Part shown: one piece after another, positions 34,234 to 42,862 of the stretch
How positions within the stretch are numbered: position 1 is the stretch's first letter
How the letters are laid out: each line of letters begins with the position of its first letter
Notes under the pieces: generated by a model
What the model saw: the letters and a program-made list of their open reading frames with translations, nothing else
Told to the model about the DNA's origin: nothing
Databases searched by the model: none
Made by a program: the position numbers and the translations under genes
Source of the DNA: Tenuibacillus multivorans
Lineage (GTDB): Bacteria; Bacillota; Bacilli; Bacillales; Alkalibacillaceae
Reading direction: 5' to 3'
Length of the DNA: 64,000 nt
NCBI RefSeq assembly: GCF_900103915.1
Contig: NZ_FNIG01000002.1
Coordinates: 266,608 to 330,607, forward strand

Positions 34234-35445
34234 CTAACTTATTATCCCATTACTCCCATCCGGTAATTGAAATGGGCTTTGAACTAACAATTCTCTCGGG
34301 TAATTGGTAAAGAGCTCAATACCCGTCTCAGTCACTCGAAACGATTCACTCATCTCAAGACCATAATGATCCTCCCAAATACCAGGAATGAAATGAAACG
34401 TCATATTCGGCTGTAAAACTGTTTTGTCGCCTTTTCTAATACTTGCGGTATGCTCACCCCAATCTGGTGGATAATTTAAACCAAGGGAATACCCGAGCCG
34501 AGATTCTTTTTCAATCCCATACTTACGGGTCGATTTACGCCATGCTTCCTCTAATTCTTCTAAATAAATTCCCGGTTTAACCTTAGCTATAACTTCCTCC
34601 ATTCCTTCTGCCACAATACTCGCAAGCCGATGATGATACTCAGGAGGTTGACCTATAAAAGCAGTGCGAGCTAATGGACAGTGATACCGCTTATAACAGC
34701 CTGCTAACTCAACGATGACGGAATTCCCTTCTTCGAAATAAGCATCACTCCAAGTCAAATGTGGTGTTGAAGTGTTCTCCCCTGTTGGCAACATTGGGAC
34801 AATCGAAGGATAATCACCCCCAAATTCTTCAGTTCCTTTGACTAATTCAAAGAAAATACTAGCTGCCGCGTCGCACTCACGAGAACCGGTATGAATACTT
34901 TGAAGACCCGCTTGCATCGAACGCTCAGCTATCATAGCTGCTTTTCTCATATATTCTATTTCTTGGTCAGACTTATGAATCCTAACCCAGTTGACGAGTA
35001 ACGTACCATCTTTAAACGTTGCATTCGGCAATTTCGCTTTTAATACTTCGTAAGCTTTAGCCGTAAAATAATATTGCTCTTTTTCAACTGCTATCACGCG
35101 ATTACCGTGACCAATTTCTTCTAAAATTTCAGCTACGAACTCCATCGGATGATAACGATCCGACTGAACGTAGTAATCTGGATAAGCCATAATGTTTTCA
35201 TCGTACATCCACGTCTTCGATTTCGCCCCGGTTGCATCCATATAACGACCAATCCAAATTGGCTGCGGTTCATCGATGATAACAACTAACATTTGATGAA
35301 CATAAAATGACCATGCATCATAGCCTGATAAATAATTCATATTCGCAGGATCCGTAATGAGTAAAACTTCAATGCCCTGCTTCTCCATGCTCTTTTTAGT
35401 TCTTTCTAATCGCTCTTGATACTCCAATATATCAAAATCTAGCAT
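34234..35445 (-). CDS. M24-fold hydrolase of the creatinase/ectoine hydrolase type
   Basis: The 403-aa protein has the pita-bread fold of M24 peptidases, but the segment that normally carries metal-binding Asp residues reads VELAGCYKRYHCPLARTAF, so those ligands are gone. From memory, this ELAGCY-RYHCPL-RT pattern and the start DPANMNYLSGYDAWSFYVHQ resemble ectoine hydrolase DoeA/EutD, a metal-independent relative of creatinase. Such enzymes open small cyclic or amide compounds. No DoeB deacetylase is nearby, so ectoine itself is uncertain. It is the first gene of the operon, 11 bases from the PLP gene. Confidence 0.8.
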   Translation of the reverse strand: MLDFDILEYQERLERTKKSMEKQGIEVLLITDPANMNYLSGYDAWSFYVHQMLVVIIDEPQPIWIGRYMDATGAKSKTWMYDENIMAYPDYYVQSDRYHPMEFVAEILEEIGHGNRVIAVEKEQYYFTAKAYEVLKAKLPNATFKDGTLLVNWVRIHKSDQEIEYMRKAAMIAERSMQAGLQSIHTGSRECDAAASIFFELVKGTEEFGGDYPSIVPMLPTGENTSTPHLTWSDAYFEEGNSVIVELAGCYKRYHCPLARTAFIGQPPEYHHRLASIVAEGMEEVIAKVKPGIYLEELEEAWRKSTRKYGIEKESRLGYSLGLNYPPDWGEHTASIRKGDKTVLQPNMTFHFIPGIWEDHYGLEMSESFRVTETGIELFTNYPRELLVQSPFQLPDGSNGIIS

Positions 35446-35496
35446 CCAACTTTCCTCCCTTCATCAATTAACTGAATATTTGGATTTCTTACTTCT

Positions 35497-35525
35497 ATTG
35501 TACGCAGATAGGTGCTAATTTGTAA
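35497..35525 (-). promoter_or_regulatory. Predicted promoter of the M24/PLP/HSD/ALDH operon
   Basis: On the minus strand TTACAA and TACAAT are 17 bases apart, about 50 bases upstream of the M24 gene start. The -35 box is weak, as expected for a promoter that needs an activator such as the PucR-type protein encoded upstream. About 100 further bases of AT-rich DNA may hold its binding sites. Confidence 0.45.
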
Positions 35526-35636
35526 TGATCAAACTGTATGAACTTTTTTAATCAAGTGTTATACAAATTGATTGATATCAATAAAACTCGTCGATTGATG
35601 CGACCCTTAAGCGAAATTTCACTTTTGTGCATACTA

Positions 35637-35668
35637 AAAAAGACTAAACCTTTAAGGCTTAGTCCTTG
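35637..35668 (-). terminator. Terminator after the PucR-type gene
   Basis: On the minus strand AAGGACTAAGCCTT is followed, after a short centre, by AAGGTTTAGTCTTTTTT. The stem overlaps the end of the coding region and separates the regulator from the operon it faces. Confidence 0.75.
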
Positions 35669-37332
35669 AATTTATTCAGCATCCAGAGCCGAACACTAAA
35701 TTCTAATAAAAATGAATCATCCGCATCCACTAACGAAAGCTGCGTTAATTTTTCGATATTACGTAACCGGTAAAGTAATGACTGCCGGTGCAAATTCAAT
35801 GCTCGCGCAGTTTGACTGACGTTTCCTTTATATTTTTGATAGGTCATAAAGGTTTGAATTAAATCCGTTTTCCTTTTTTGATCGTATTCCACTAAAGGCC
35901 TTAAAATTTCTTTAACATGCGTTACAACATGATCCTCTTCCGTCAATATCATAAGCAAACGATTGACTCGTGTTTCCTCAAAAAATGTCCGCTCACCAAA
36001 TCCATACTGTTTCGTATGAATATCTAACGCCGCCCTCGCCTCCTGGTAGCTTTCATAAAACACATTCCCGCTACCACGATGAAAACCAATACCCCAAGCA
36101 AAATCAATATTCGTCAGCTGATCATGAAGCCGGCGCTCCACCATATCCAAAAAATGATTCACATGTTCTTGATACACCTGCTCGTTCGTTTCTAAAAATA
36201 TGACGACTTCACCCTCATCAAACGTTGACATCGTCGCTCGTTGTAGTTGCTGACTAGCGTGCGTAATCTCCTTTTGCACATAATAATTTAAACTGTGCAA
36301 AGACGATTGCATCGAGCGGTCATTTTCATGAGAATACGATTCATCCTCAACCTCTGTTGAGCGAAAATCTCCAACAATACACGCATAAGGAATCGTCAAA
36401 TCATACCCTAGCAGTGCCCCTTTAGAAATGACTTGCGTCGTCAATTCCTGTTTAACTTTCGCTAAATCTAAAATAAAATTATCTTTTAAGCGAATCTCTG
36501 TTGTTTCAATCGCATTTTCAGTTAAAAAATATAATGCACATGCCGTTAATCCGTGCTCTAGGGCATTCATCGTTAACCAAGACAAATCATCCTGTTCATC
36601 TGGCATGAACAGTAAATAACCTTGCTTCTTATCATTAGAAAAAATCGTCAGCTCATAGCAAGTCTGACCATTGACCATATATTGATTCAAATGATGGTAT
36701 AGCGGATGTTCTTCTAGCGGTACTTGAGGTGTTTTTAATTGAGTGATGGTTCCATCCGTGATTCCGTTTAGCGTATTAATAATCGACGTATCGAAATTAT
36801 AATTCGCTCGGATCATTTGTCTTTGATCACTGATTGCAACTGGCATATTAATTTTTTCATGTAGGATTGATAAAATATCCTGTAAAGCCCCGCCGCTTAA
36901 GACACAATCCGTAAGCTGTTGCCTAATCTCCTCGCCCTGCAGTCGTTCTAACTCATTTTCACGGTTAATGGCTTCAATCACTTCTTGAATAACATCTGAA
37001 AAACGTATTTTCCAAGGAATTTCAATTAAAATAAATCCCGACCGATCAGCCAATTCAACTACACGTTCAGGGATATCTAAAATATGCCTTCCTGTCGCAA
37101 CGGTTAAGGCAGAAGCTCCGGATTGAATCACGTCCTGAACAAATTTTTCAAATAAAATGGGATCATCAGCACATCCAATACCAGTCGTTAAGACAAACTC
37201 GTGTTTTCTCACAAAGTTTTCAACCGGAACCTCCATGACGGACACCCATTCTACAAGGGTCTCGTTAAGCTCCCGGTGACCAGCAACGACATGGCCTTCC
37301 GATAATATATTTAAACCGACAACCTCTTTCAT
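35659..37332 (-). CDS. PucR family transcriptional regulator
   Basis: The protein of about 557 residues has the N-terminal PucR ligand domain (VVGLNILSEGHVVAGHRELN and LTTGIGCADDP), a middle GGDEF-like region (about 280-420) and a C-terminal PucR-type helix-turn-helix (YQKYKGNVSQTARALNLHRQ, then SLLYRLRNIEKLT). Such proteins activate catabolic genes in response to a nitrogen compound. The ORF extends to 37410, but a strong promoter occupies that stretch, so I start at the ATG at 37332 (MKEVVGLNIL). It lies directly upstream of, and in line with, the four-gene operon, its likely target. Confidence 0.85.
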   Translation of the reverse strand: MKEVVGLNILSEGHVVAGHRELNETLVEWVSVMEVPVENFVRKHEFVLTTGIGCADDPILFEKFVQDVIQSGASALTVATGRHILDIPERVVELADRSGFILIEIPWKIRFSDVIQEVIEAINRENELERLQGEEIRQQLTDCVLSGGALQDILSILHEKINMPVAISDQRQMIRANYNFDTSIINTLNGITDGTITQLKTPQVPLEEHPLYHHLNQYMVNGQTCYELTIFSNDKKQGYLLFMPDEQDDLSWLTMNALEHGLTACALYFLTENAIETTEIRLKDNFILDLAKVKQELTTQVISKGALLGYDLTIPYACIVGDFRSTEVEDESYSHENDRSMQSSLHSLNYYVQKEITHASQQLQRATMSTFDEGEVVIFLETNEQVYQEHVNHFLDMVERRLHDQLTNIDFAWGIGFHRGSGNVFYESYQEARAALDIHTKQYGFGERTFFEETRVNRLLMILTEEDHVVTHVKEILRPLVEYDQKRKTDLIQTFMTYQKYKGNVSQTARALNLHRQSLLYRLRNIEKLTQLSLVDADDSFLLEFSVRLWMLNKFKD

Positions 37333-37380
37333 TGAAATCCCCATACCCATCACCATTTTATATGACATAACTATATATTT

Positions 37381-37410
37381 ATTATATAAAGGGCTAGTTC
37401 GTACAGTCAA
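37381..37410 (-). promoter_or_regulatory. Strong sigma-A promoter of the PucR-type gene
   Basis: On the minus strand TTGACT (37410-37405) and a perfect TATAAT (37386-37381) are 18 bases apart. The transcript would start near 37374, which rules out the upstream start of the reading frame. Confidence 0.75.
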
Positions 37411-37450
37411 TTTAGAATATTAAAATATTTTCCTAATCGCCCAAAAGTCA

Positions 37451-37486
37451 AAAAAATCGACCGCCAGAAAGGCGGTCAATTTTTCT
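37451..37486. terminator. Terminator after the M20 dipeptidase gene
   Basis: GACCGCC pairs with GGCGGTC over a five-base loop, with A run before and T run after. It lies just past the dipeptidase stop on the minus strand. Confidence 0.85.
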
Positions 37487-37491
37487 CATTT

Positions 37492-38868
37492 TTATTTTCC
37501 TACTTCCTCTAACATAAACCAGTAATGCGCGAGTGTTTCCATCCCTTTATCAAAGTTCTCTAAATTAAAGTGCTCATTCGGCGCGTGCAGGTTTTCATCT
37601 GGTAGGCCGAATCCCATCAACACAACCGGAACTTGTAAAATGCGGTCTAATTCAGCGACGATAGGAATCGAGCCACCTCCGCGAATATAGGCTGTTTCTT
37701 CATTATAAACCTTTTCATAAGCTTTAGCTGCTGTTTGAATAACAGGATGATCAAATGGTGTGACATACGGTTTCCCTTTATCAAACGGCGTCACCGTTAC
37801 GTTAACACCATCTGGCTTGTTCGCTTCAACATGTTTTGTTAAAAGCTCAACGATTTCCTCTGGATCCTGATCGGGTACAAGGCGACACGTAATTTTCGCC
37901 GCAGCTTGAGAAGGTAAAACCGTTTTAATGCCTTCTCCTTGGAAACCGCCATAAATCCCGTTAATTTCTAATGTCGGTCTAACTGATGTGCGCTCGACAT
38001 AAGAATAACCCTCTTCACCTGCAAATTCTGGGACATCAAGTTCCTTGCGTAATTTTTCTTCATCAAATGGTACGGCAGCAAGCGCTTGACGCTCCTCATC
38101 AGATAGCTCTGGAATACGATCATAAAAACCGTCGACTAAAATGTTATGGTTTTCATCACGGAATGAATCTAAGATTTTAACTAATGCATGAATTGGGTTC
38201 ATCACACCGCCACCGTATTCCCCTGAGTGAAGGTCTCCTTTCGCACCTTGTACGTCAATTTGAATACCGGCTAATCCCCGGAGTCCGTATGTAATCGTTG
38301 GTTTGCCTCTCTCAATTAACGCAGAGTCTGATACAACAATCATATCAGCTTTAAGCATATCTTGGTGTTCTTCAGAAAACTTCGGCAAGGTTGGACTTCC
38401 GATTTCCTCTTCACCTTCGATTAATACTTTAAAGTTAACTGGTGGTGTATCAACCGTATTTAACACCGCCTCCATCACCTTCATATGCATGAATACCTGG
38501 CCTTTGTCATCAGTCGCGCCACGTGCATATAATTTATCATCTTTTATCGTTGCTTCAAACGGATCAGAGTCCCATAGCTCAACAGGATCAACAGGCTGTA
38601 CATCATAGTGGCCATAGATTAATACCGTTGGCGCATTAGGATTTTTCACAACTTCACCATACACAACTGGCTTACCATCACTTGGCATCACTTCCGCTTT
38701 GTCAAAACCGATTTGAACTAAATCATCCTTCACCCACTCAGCCGCTTTAACAACATCATCATGATGTTCGGACAATGAGCTAATACTAGGAATAGCTAAG
38801 AAGTCTTTTAATTGATTTAAATGTTTTTCACGATTGTCTTTTAAATATTGAATCACTTGTTCTTGCAT
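37492..38868 (-). CDS. M20 family dipeptidase
   Basis: The 458-aa zinc peptidase of the CNDP/carnosinase-like M20 branch cuts dipeptides in the cytoplasm. Metal-binding residues are in YGHYDVQPVDP, ARGATDDKGQ, IEGEEEIGSP and a late HAPNEHFNLENF. The dimerisation domain (about 190-340) has LHSGEYGGGVMNP. Neutral length for the branch. It has its own terminator, so it is probably not part of the PucR-linked operon downstream, although a supply of amino acids for it is conceivable. Confidence 0.9.
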   Translation of the reverse strand: MQEQVIQYLKDNREKHLNQLKDFLAIPSISSLSEHHDDVVKAAEWVKDDLVQIGFDKAEVMPSDGKPVVYGEVVKNPNAPTVLIYGHYDVQPVDPVELWDSDPFEATIKDDKLYARGATDDKGQVFMHMKVMEAVLNTVDTPPVNFKVLIEGEEEIGSPTLPKFSEEHQDMLKADMIVVSDSALIERGKPTITYGLRGLAGIQIDVQGAKGDLHSGEYGGGVMNPIHALVKILDSFRDENHNILVDGFYDRIPELSDEERQALAAVPFDEEKLRKELDVPEFAGEEGYSYVERTSVRPTLEINGIYGGFQGEGIKTVLPSQAAAKITCRLVPDQDPEEIVELLTKHVEANKPDGVNVTVTPFDKGKPYVTPFDHPVIQTAAKAYEKVYNEETAYIRGGGSIPIVAELDRILQVPVVLMGFGLPDENLHAPNEHFNLENFDKGMETLAHYWFMLEEVGK

Positions 38869-39029
38869 GAGCCTACCCCTTTCAAAATTAAAACTTATTA
38901 TGAATTATCTTATCACTTTCATCATCTCAATTCACGAATGACGCAAAAAAATATCAAATAAAATGTTATAATCACCCTTAAAAAAGGTATTAAAATATAA
39001 AAGAAAACTTACTCCCTGGAGTGAACCAA

Positions 39030-39947
39030 ATGAAACGAGCTCTCGTAAAATATATCATTATCATCGTAGCCATCTACATATTTGCTTTTTGGTTATTATT
39101 TTTAAGGCCACAACCAACTGTGGAACAAAAGCAGTTCCTAGAAAATGAAAAAGAAGGGCCATTAGTCATCGCCCATCGCGCAGGTGATATGATCGCGCCA
39201 GGAAATACTATGACGGCGATTGAAAAATCAGCCGATATAGGCGTTGATATTATTGAAGTGGATATCCATATTACAAAAGATGGCCATCTCGTCTTGATGC
39301 ATGATCCATCCGTCGACCGTACAACTGATGGATCAGGATTGGTCTCTGAATTTACGTTAGAGGAATTTTTAATGCTGGATGCGGGCTTTCACTTCCTTGA
39401 TATAAATGGTGAATATTCATTCCGTGGGTTAGGTGTGTATAAACCAACATTACGTGAGGTGTTTGAACGTTATCCCAACATGAAGTATATGCTTGAAATC
39501 AAACACACGAACCCACCTGAGTTGTATGACGAAATTGCCGCTAAACTATGGGAATTGATTAAAGAATTTAATATGCATGATCGCGTCATGGTTGCGTCCT
39601 TCGATCAAGAAGTCATCGACCAATTTAACCAACTGGCTAATGGTCGCGTAGCTCTTGGGACCGGTGAGCAATCAGCCTTTAACTTTGTCATTACGCATAA
39701 ATTATTCGCCCGGAACCTGTTCCGACCAACCGGACATGCGCTCCAATTACCACTTAAAAACCGATATTTTCAATTTTTATCAGAAGATATTATTGAAGGG
39801 GCACAGCGATTAGGCATGGATGTCCATTATTGGACCGTTAATGATGAGGAATCGATGCGAAAGCTCATTGATGCGGGAGTCGATGGCATCATCACTGATC
39901 GGCCTGACTTGTTGATTGATATTTTAGAGGAAAAAGGGTTGAGATAA
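39030..39947 (+). CDS. Glycerophosphodiester phosphodiesterase, membrane-anchored
   Basis: GDPD enzymes split glycerophosphodiesters into glycerol-3-phosphate and an alcohol, recycling lipid or teichoic acid parts. The protein of about 305 residues has one N-terminal membrane helix (about 5-25), and the TIM-barrel motifs IAHRAGDMIAPGNTMTAIE and EVDIHITKDGHLVLMHDPSV with the catalytic His, Glu and Asp residues. A late WTVNDEESMRKLIDAGVDGI completes the family. The active site faces outside. I prefer the ATG at 39030 because TGGAGTG is well placed, over the GTG at 39021. Confidence 0.9.
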   Translation: MKRALVKYIIIIVAIYIFAFWLLFLRPQPTVEQKQFLENEKEGPLVIAHRAGDMIAPGNTMTAIEKSADIGVDIIEVDIHITKDGHLVLMHDPSVDRTTDGSGLVSEFTLEEFLMLDAGFHFLDINGEYSFRGLGVYKPTLREVFERYPNMKYMLEIKHTNPPELYDEIAAKLWELIKEFNMHDRVMVASFDQEVIDQFNQLANGRVALGTGEQSAFNFVITHKLFARNLFRPTGHALQLPLKNRYFQFLSEDIIEGAQRLGMDVHYWTVNDEESMRKLIDAGVDGIITDRPDLLIDILEEKGLR

Positions 39948-39976
39948 AGGGTTAATTATTAGAAGAGCGATACGTA

Positions 39977-40008
39977 AAATTGCCCCAATTCATTATGAAT
40001 TAGGGCAT
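39977..40008 (-). terminator. Terminator of the YceI gene
   Basis: On the minus strand GCCCTAATTCAT pairs with ATGAATTGGGGC and is followed by AATTTTAC. Confidence 0.7.
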
Positions 40009-40026
40009 TGATTATAAAATCTTTAC

Positions 40027-40557
40027 TTATTCTTCAACAACAAATTCTAAACCAGCTGTGAAATTAACATCTTTACCGATTAACACGCCACCTGTTTCCA
40101 GAGCAGCGTTCCATTCTAAGCCATAAGCTTCACGGTTAATTTTACCTTCAACATCAAAACCAGCAATCATGTTACCTTGCATTGGGTCCTTAGCTAATCC
40201 GTTGAAATCGACTTTGAATGTTTCTTGGTTTGTCGTTCCACGGATAGTTAGATTACCCGTTACTTCATATTCAGAGTCTCCAACTTTATTAACTGAAGTA
40301 CCTTCGAAAACAATTTTAGGGTGATTTTCTACATCAAAGAAATCCTCTGATTTTAAATGACCATCACGATCTTCGTTGTTGGTTTCAATAGAATCTACAT
40401 CAATTGAAAAAGTAACCTTCGCTTCTTCAAGGTTATTAATATCTCCCTTGAAATCCACGTCGAAATTTTTGAATTCACCTTTTGCTTTAGAAACCATCAT
40501 GTGCTTAACGGTAAAGTTAAGAGCACTATGGACTTTGTCTAATTGTACATTTGACAT
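40027..40557 (-). CDS. YceI family lipid-binding-like protein
   Basis: The 176-aa protein forms the lipocalin-like barrel of the YceI family that binds isoprenoid-type lipids. Marks are VHSALNFTVKHMMVSKAKGE, HLKSEDFFDVENHP, VTGNLTIRGTT and NREAYGLEWNAALETGGVLI. Here it has no signal peptide, which is common in Firmicute members and suggests a cytoplasmic place. It is divergent from an HxlR-type regulator, and the shared gap holds a clear palindrome, so control by that regulator is likely. Confidence 0.9.
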   Translation of the reverse strand: MSNVQLDKVHSALNFTVKHMMVSKAKGEFKNFDVDFKGDINNLEEAKVTFSIDVDSIETNNEDRDGHLKSEDFFDVENHPKIVFEGTSVNKVGDSEYEVTGNLTIRGTTNQETFKVDFNGLAKDPMQGNMIAGFDVEGKINREAYGLEWNAALETGGVLIGKDVNFTAGLEFVVEE

Positions 40558-40580
40558 ATTATATTCCTCCTTAAAATAAT

Positions 40581-40602
40581 TTACTTACATTATGTAAGTA
40601 AG
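40581..40602. promoter_or_regulatory. Palindromic operator between yceI-type gene and HxlR-type gene
   Basis: ACTTACATTATGTAAGT (40583-40599) is a perfect inverted repeat, extended by further TTA/TAA bases and followed by a second AAGTA. It lies 25 bases upstream of the YceI start and in front of the hxlR-type gene, the usual position for autoregulated HxlR/DUF24 repressors. Confidence 0.6.
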
Positions 40603-40692
40603 TATATAATTAATATTTATTAACGTCAAGTAAATTTTTCTATTTTAAAAATGTCACTTTTTAGTTATAATATAAATAAAGAGGTGAATAGT

Positions 40693-41022
40693 ATGGCAGA
40701 TACAAACATTTGCCCGAAATTCGAAAGAGCATTATCAATCATAAATAAACGTTGGACTGGACTAATCATTTTTCAATTACTAACAGGTTCCCAACGCTTT
40801 TGTAATATTGAATCTGGCATTGGAATTAGTGGTCGTGTCTTATCAGAACGCTTAAAAGATCTTGAAAAAGAAGGCATCGTTAAACGTACGGTATACGATG
40901 AAACCCCAGTTCGCATTGAATATTCATTAACCGAAAAAGGTAAAGCATTAGAACCTGTGTTACGCGAAATGCGAAACTGGTCTGATCAATGGGTGACAAC
41001 TGATAAGCATGAAGTGATGTAA
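40693..41022 (+). CDS. HxlR (DUF24) family transcriptional regulator
   Basis: The 109-aa winged-helix protein has the family marks CPKFERALSIINKRWTGLII, ISGRVLSERLKDLEKEGIV and VRIEYSLTEKGKALEPVLRE. The early Cys (CPKF) is the residue that senses electrophiles or oxidants in relatives such as YodB and HypR, so redox control of the yceI-type gene is plausible. The ATG at 40693 follows AGAGGTGAATAGT. The longer frame from 40651 covers the promoter region. Confidence 0.88.
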   Translation: MADTNICPKFERALSIINKRWTGLIIFQLLTGSQRFCNIESGIGISGRVLSERLKDLEKEGIVKRTVYDETPVRIEYSLTEKGKALEPVLREMRNWSDQWVTTDKHEVM

Positions 41023-41109
41023 TGAGTGAGTCCAAACTTTTTGGGCTCATTTTTTATGTTGCGGTTAAAGATTTACCAACTCTTATATTATAAGAGAGGT
41101 GGGGTTATT

Positions 41110-42162
41110 GTGACAAAAGTATTTAGTGATGTTTTGACGTTTAGAGGAAATCATTATGATTTTGGCTTTATGCAAGGGGAACTACTTAGAAATTCTCCAA
41201 TATTACCAAACAGGCATAAACAATGGGCTTCTAAACGAAAACGTCATTTTTCCATAAATGAACAAGAATCAATCGATATACTGAGAAATTTCATACCTGG
41301 CATGTTGGATGAAATTAAAGGATTGGCAGATGCCTTGAACTGGGAGATGAAAGATGCACTTAGAGAATTCGGAGGCTACTATATTGATTATAACCGAAGT
41401 GGTTGCTCCATATTTTCGCAATCAGATTTTTTAATTCGTAATTATGATAGCCATCCCGCAGGCTACGAAGGAAGATATGTCATTTATCAGCCGACGGATT
41501 CTGGCTATGCTGTTATTGGTCCATCTATGCAAATCACTGGAAGAATTGACGGGATGAACGAAAAAGGCCTCGTCATGGGATATAATTTTACGAATCGTGT
41601 TGGTTCTGATGATGGATTTGTATGCAATATGATAGGGCGTATTATTTTAGAAACTTGCGCGAATGTTCATGAGGCAATCGGATTACTAAACGAAATCCCT
41701 CATCGTACTTCATTTAATTACGTCTTATTAGATCAAAATGGCGAATCATATGTAGTCGAGGCTTCCCCTAGGTCAGTCGCTGCCAGAAAATCTTCCATAA
41801 GTACTAACCATTTTGAACTGCTTACAGAAGAAAACCGGAATCGTATGGATGATTCAATCAGAAGGCAAGAACTTTTAAAACAGATTCAAAATGATTCGAA
41901 TGTCTTTCAATCCTTTCGTTTATTAAATGATACTGAACAAGACATTTTTTCATCAAAATATGACGCCTGGGCCGGAACTCTGCACACCTCGGGCTATCAA
42001 CCAAAAGAAAAAAGGGCTTGGATTGCGATTGGTTCTAAGCGCATGCCCGTCATCTTTGACTTTGACCGTTTTCTTAACGGAGAAGAAATTAATGTCACGA
42101 AAATCAAAGGAATACTTGCTTTTGATACACCATTTGCTAATATGGAAAAATTATATGAGTAG
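41110..42162 (+). CDS. C45 family acyltransferase/hydrolase (penicillin acyltransferase-like)
   Basis: The 350-aa protein belongs to the N-terminal-nucleophile group that includes acyl-CoA:6-aminopenicillanate acyltransferase and linear amide hydrolases. The nucleophile should be the Cys in NRSGCSIFSQ, after self-cleavage. Family blocks are LIRNYDSHPAGYEGRYVIY, GRIDGMNEKGLVMGYNFTNR and LLDQNGESYVVEASP. The substrate is unknown. I chose the GTG at 41110 because GAGAGGTGGGG lies just upstream. The earlier start at 41026 includes unrelated DNA. A hairpin ends the gene. Confidence 0.8.
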   Translation: MTKVFSDVLTFRGNHYDFGFMQGELLRNSPILPNRHKQWASKRKRHFSINEQESIDILRNFIPGMLDEIKGLADALNWEMKDALREFGGYYIDYNRSGCSIFSQSDFLIRNYDSHPAGYEGRYVIYQPTDSGYAVIGPSMQITGRIDGMNEKGLVMGYNFTNRVGSDDGFVCNMIGRIILETCANVHEAIGLLNEIPHRTSFNYVLLDQNGESYVVEASPRSVAARKSSISTNHFELLTEENRNRMDDSIRRQELLKQIQNDSNVFQSFRLLNDTEQDIFSSKYDAWAGTLHTSGYQPKEKRAWIAIGSKRMPVIFDFDRFLNGEEINVTKIKGILAFDTPFANMEKLYE

Positions 42163-42195
42163 AGCTGCTTAATTTAAAATGATTTCATTAAAGTA

Positions 42196-42236
42196 GAGCA
42201 TCAAATTGAAAATAATTTGATGCTCACAATATTTTA
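42196..42236 (+). terminator. Terminator of the C45 hydrolase gene
   Basis: GAGCATCAAATT pairs with AATTTGATGCTC, followed by ACAATATTTTA. Confidence 0.7.
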
Positions 42237-42274
42237 TCGTTAAAAGCTAATAATTGAAAACTCATACCTAATTG

Positions 42275-42862
42275 TCAAAGCATTGCCTTATACCAATCAC
42301 CTATAACTGTAACTTGTAAATCATCAATTATTTTTTTCTTCACACTAATATCTGGATTTAACAAAAACATGTCATCCTGCACCATTTTATTCACTTTTGA
42401 TCTTGAAATATTAAAGATTTCCGCTATGAATTTATCAACCCTAAGACCAAAGTCGTATTTACAGCGAATTTTAATTGTAATCCCGTCAGAAGTTGAATCA
42501 AGCATATCTTTTCTTAACTCGTACCGTATATCCGTATTCACATCATGGCATAGTTTTCGTAATTGATTGATTTGAAAGGCATATTGCCAGATTGTCTCTA
42601 AATCATTATTCATAAACTTCTGATGTTCTAAAGAATCAATTTTATTGACATTTACTCTAGATATAATTGGGTAATTCCAGGTTTCCTCACAGTGTAAACA
42701 ATTATAAATAAGCCAAATATCCACGATTTTCTGATTCGCATTCACCCTGAATTTCTCACTACAGTAGAATTCTGTGTTCCTTTTACATTTACTACAATTT
42801 CGTATGACATAAGGCGTTTCTTGGGGAATGATCTCATAAATTAATAATTTATTTAAATTCAC
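42275..42862 (-). CDS. DUF1062 family protein with an S4-like region
   Basis: The 195-aa protein has an N-terminal zinc-ribbon-like region (CSKCKRNTEFYC and NCLHCEETW, four Cys), and a C-terminal part that resembles an S4 RNA-binding domain (LRVDKFIAEIFNISRSKVNK, followed by MVQDDMFLL). This is the DUF1062 layout. RNA binding is plausible but not demonstrated. The start is GTG at 42862, after GAGGAGGAGCGGA. It is a single gene. Confidence 0.75.
   Translation of the reverse strand: MNLNKLLIYEIIPQETPYVIRNCSKCKRNTEFYCSEKFRVNANQKIVDIWLIYNCLHCEETWNYPIISRVNVNKIDSLEHQKFMNNDLETIWQYAFQINQLRKLCHDVNTDIRYELRKDMLDSTSDGITIKIRCKYDFGLRVDKFIAEIFNISRSKVNKMVQDDMFLLNPDISVKKKIIDDLQVTVIGDWYKAML

Noticed and set aside
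30522-35445. Assignment of the whole operon to ectoine breakdown
   Set aside because: DoeB-type deacetylase and DoeD-type transaminase are missing, while homoserine dehydrogenase and a gamma-type PLP enzyme are present.
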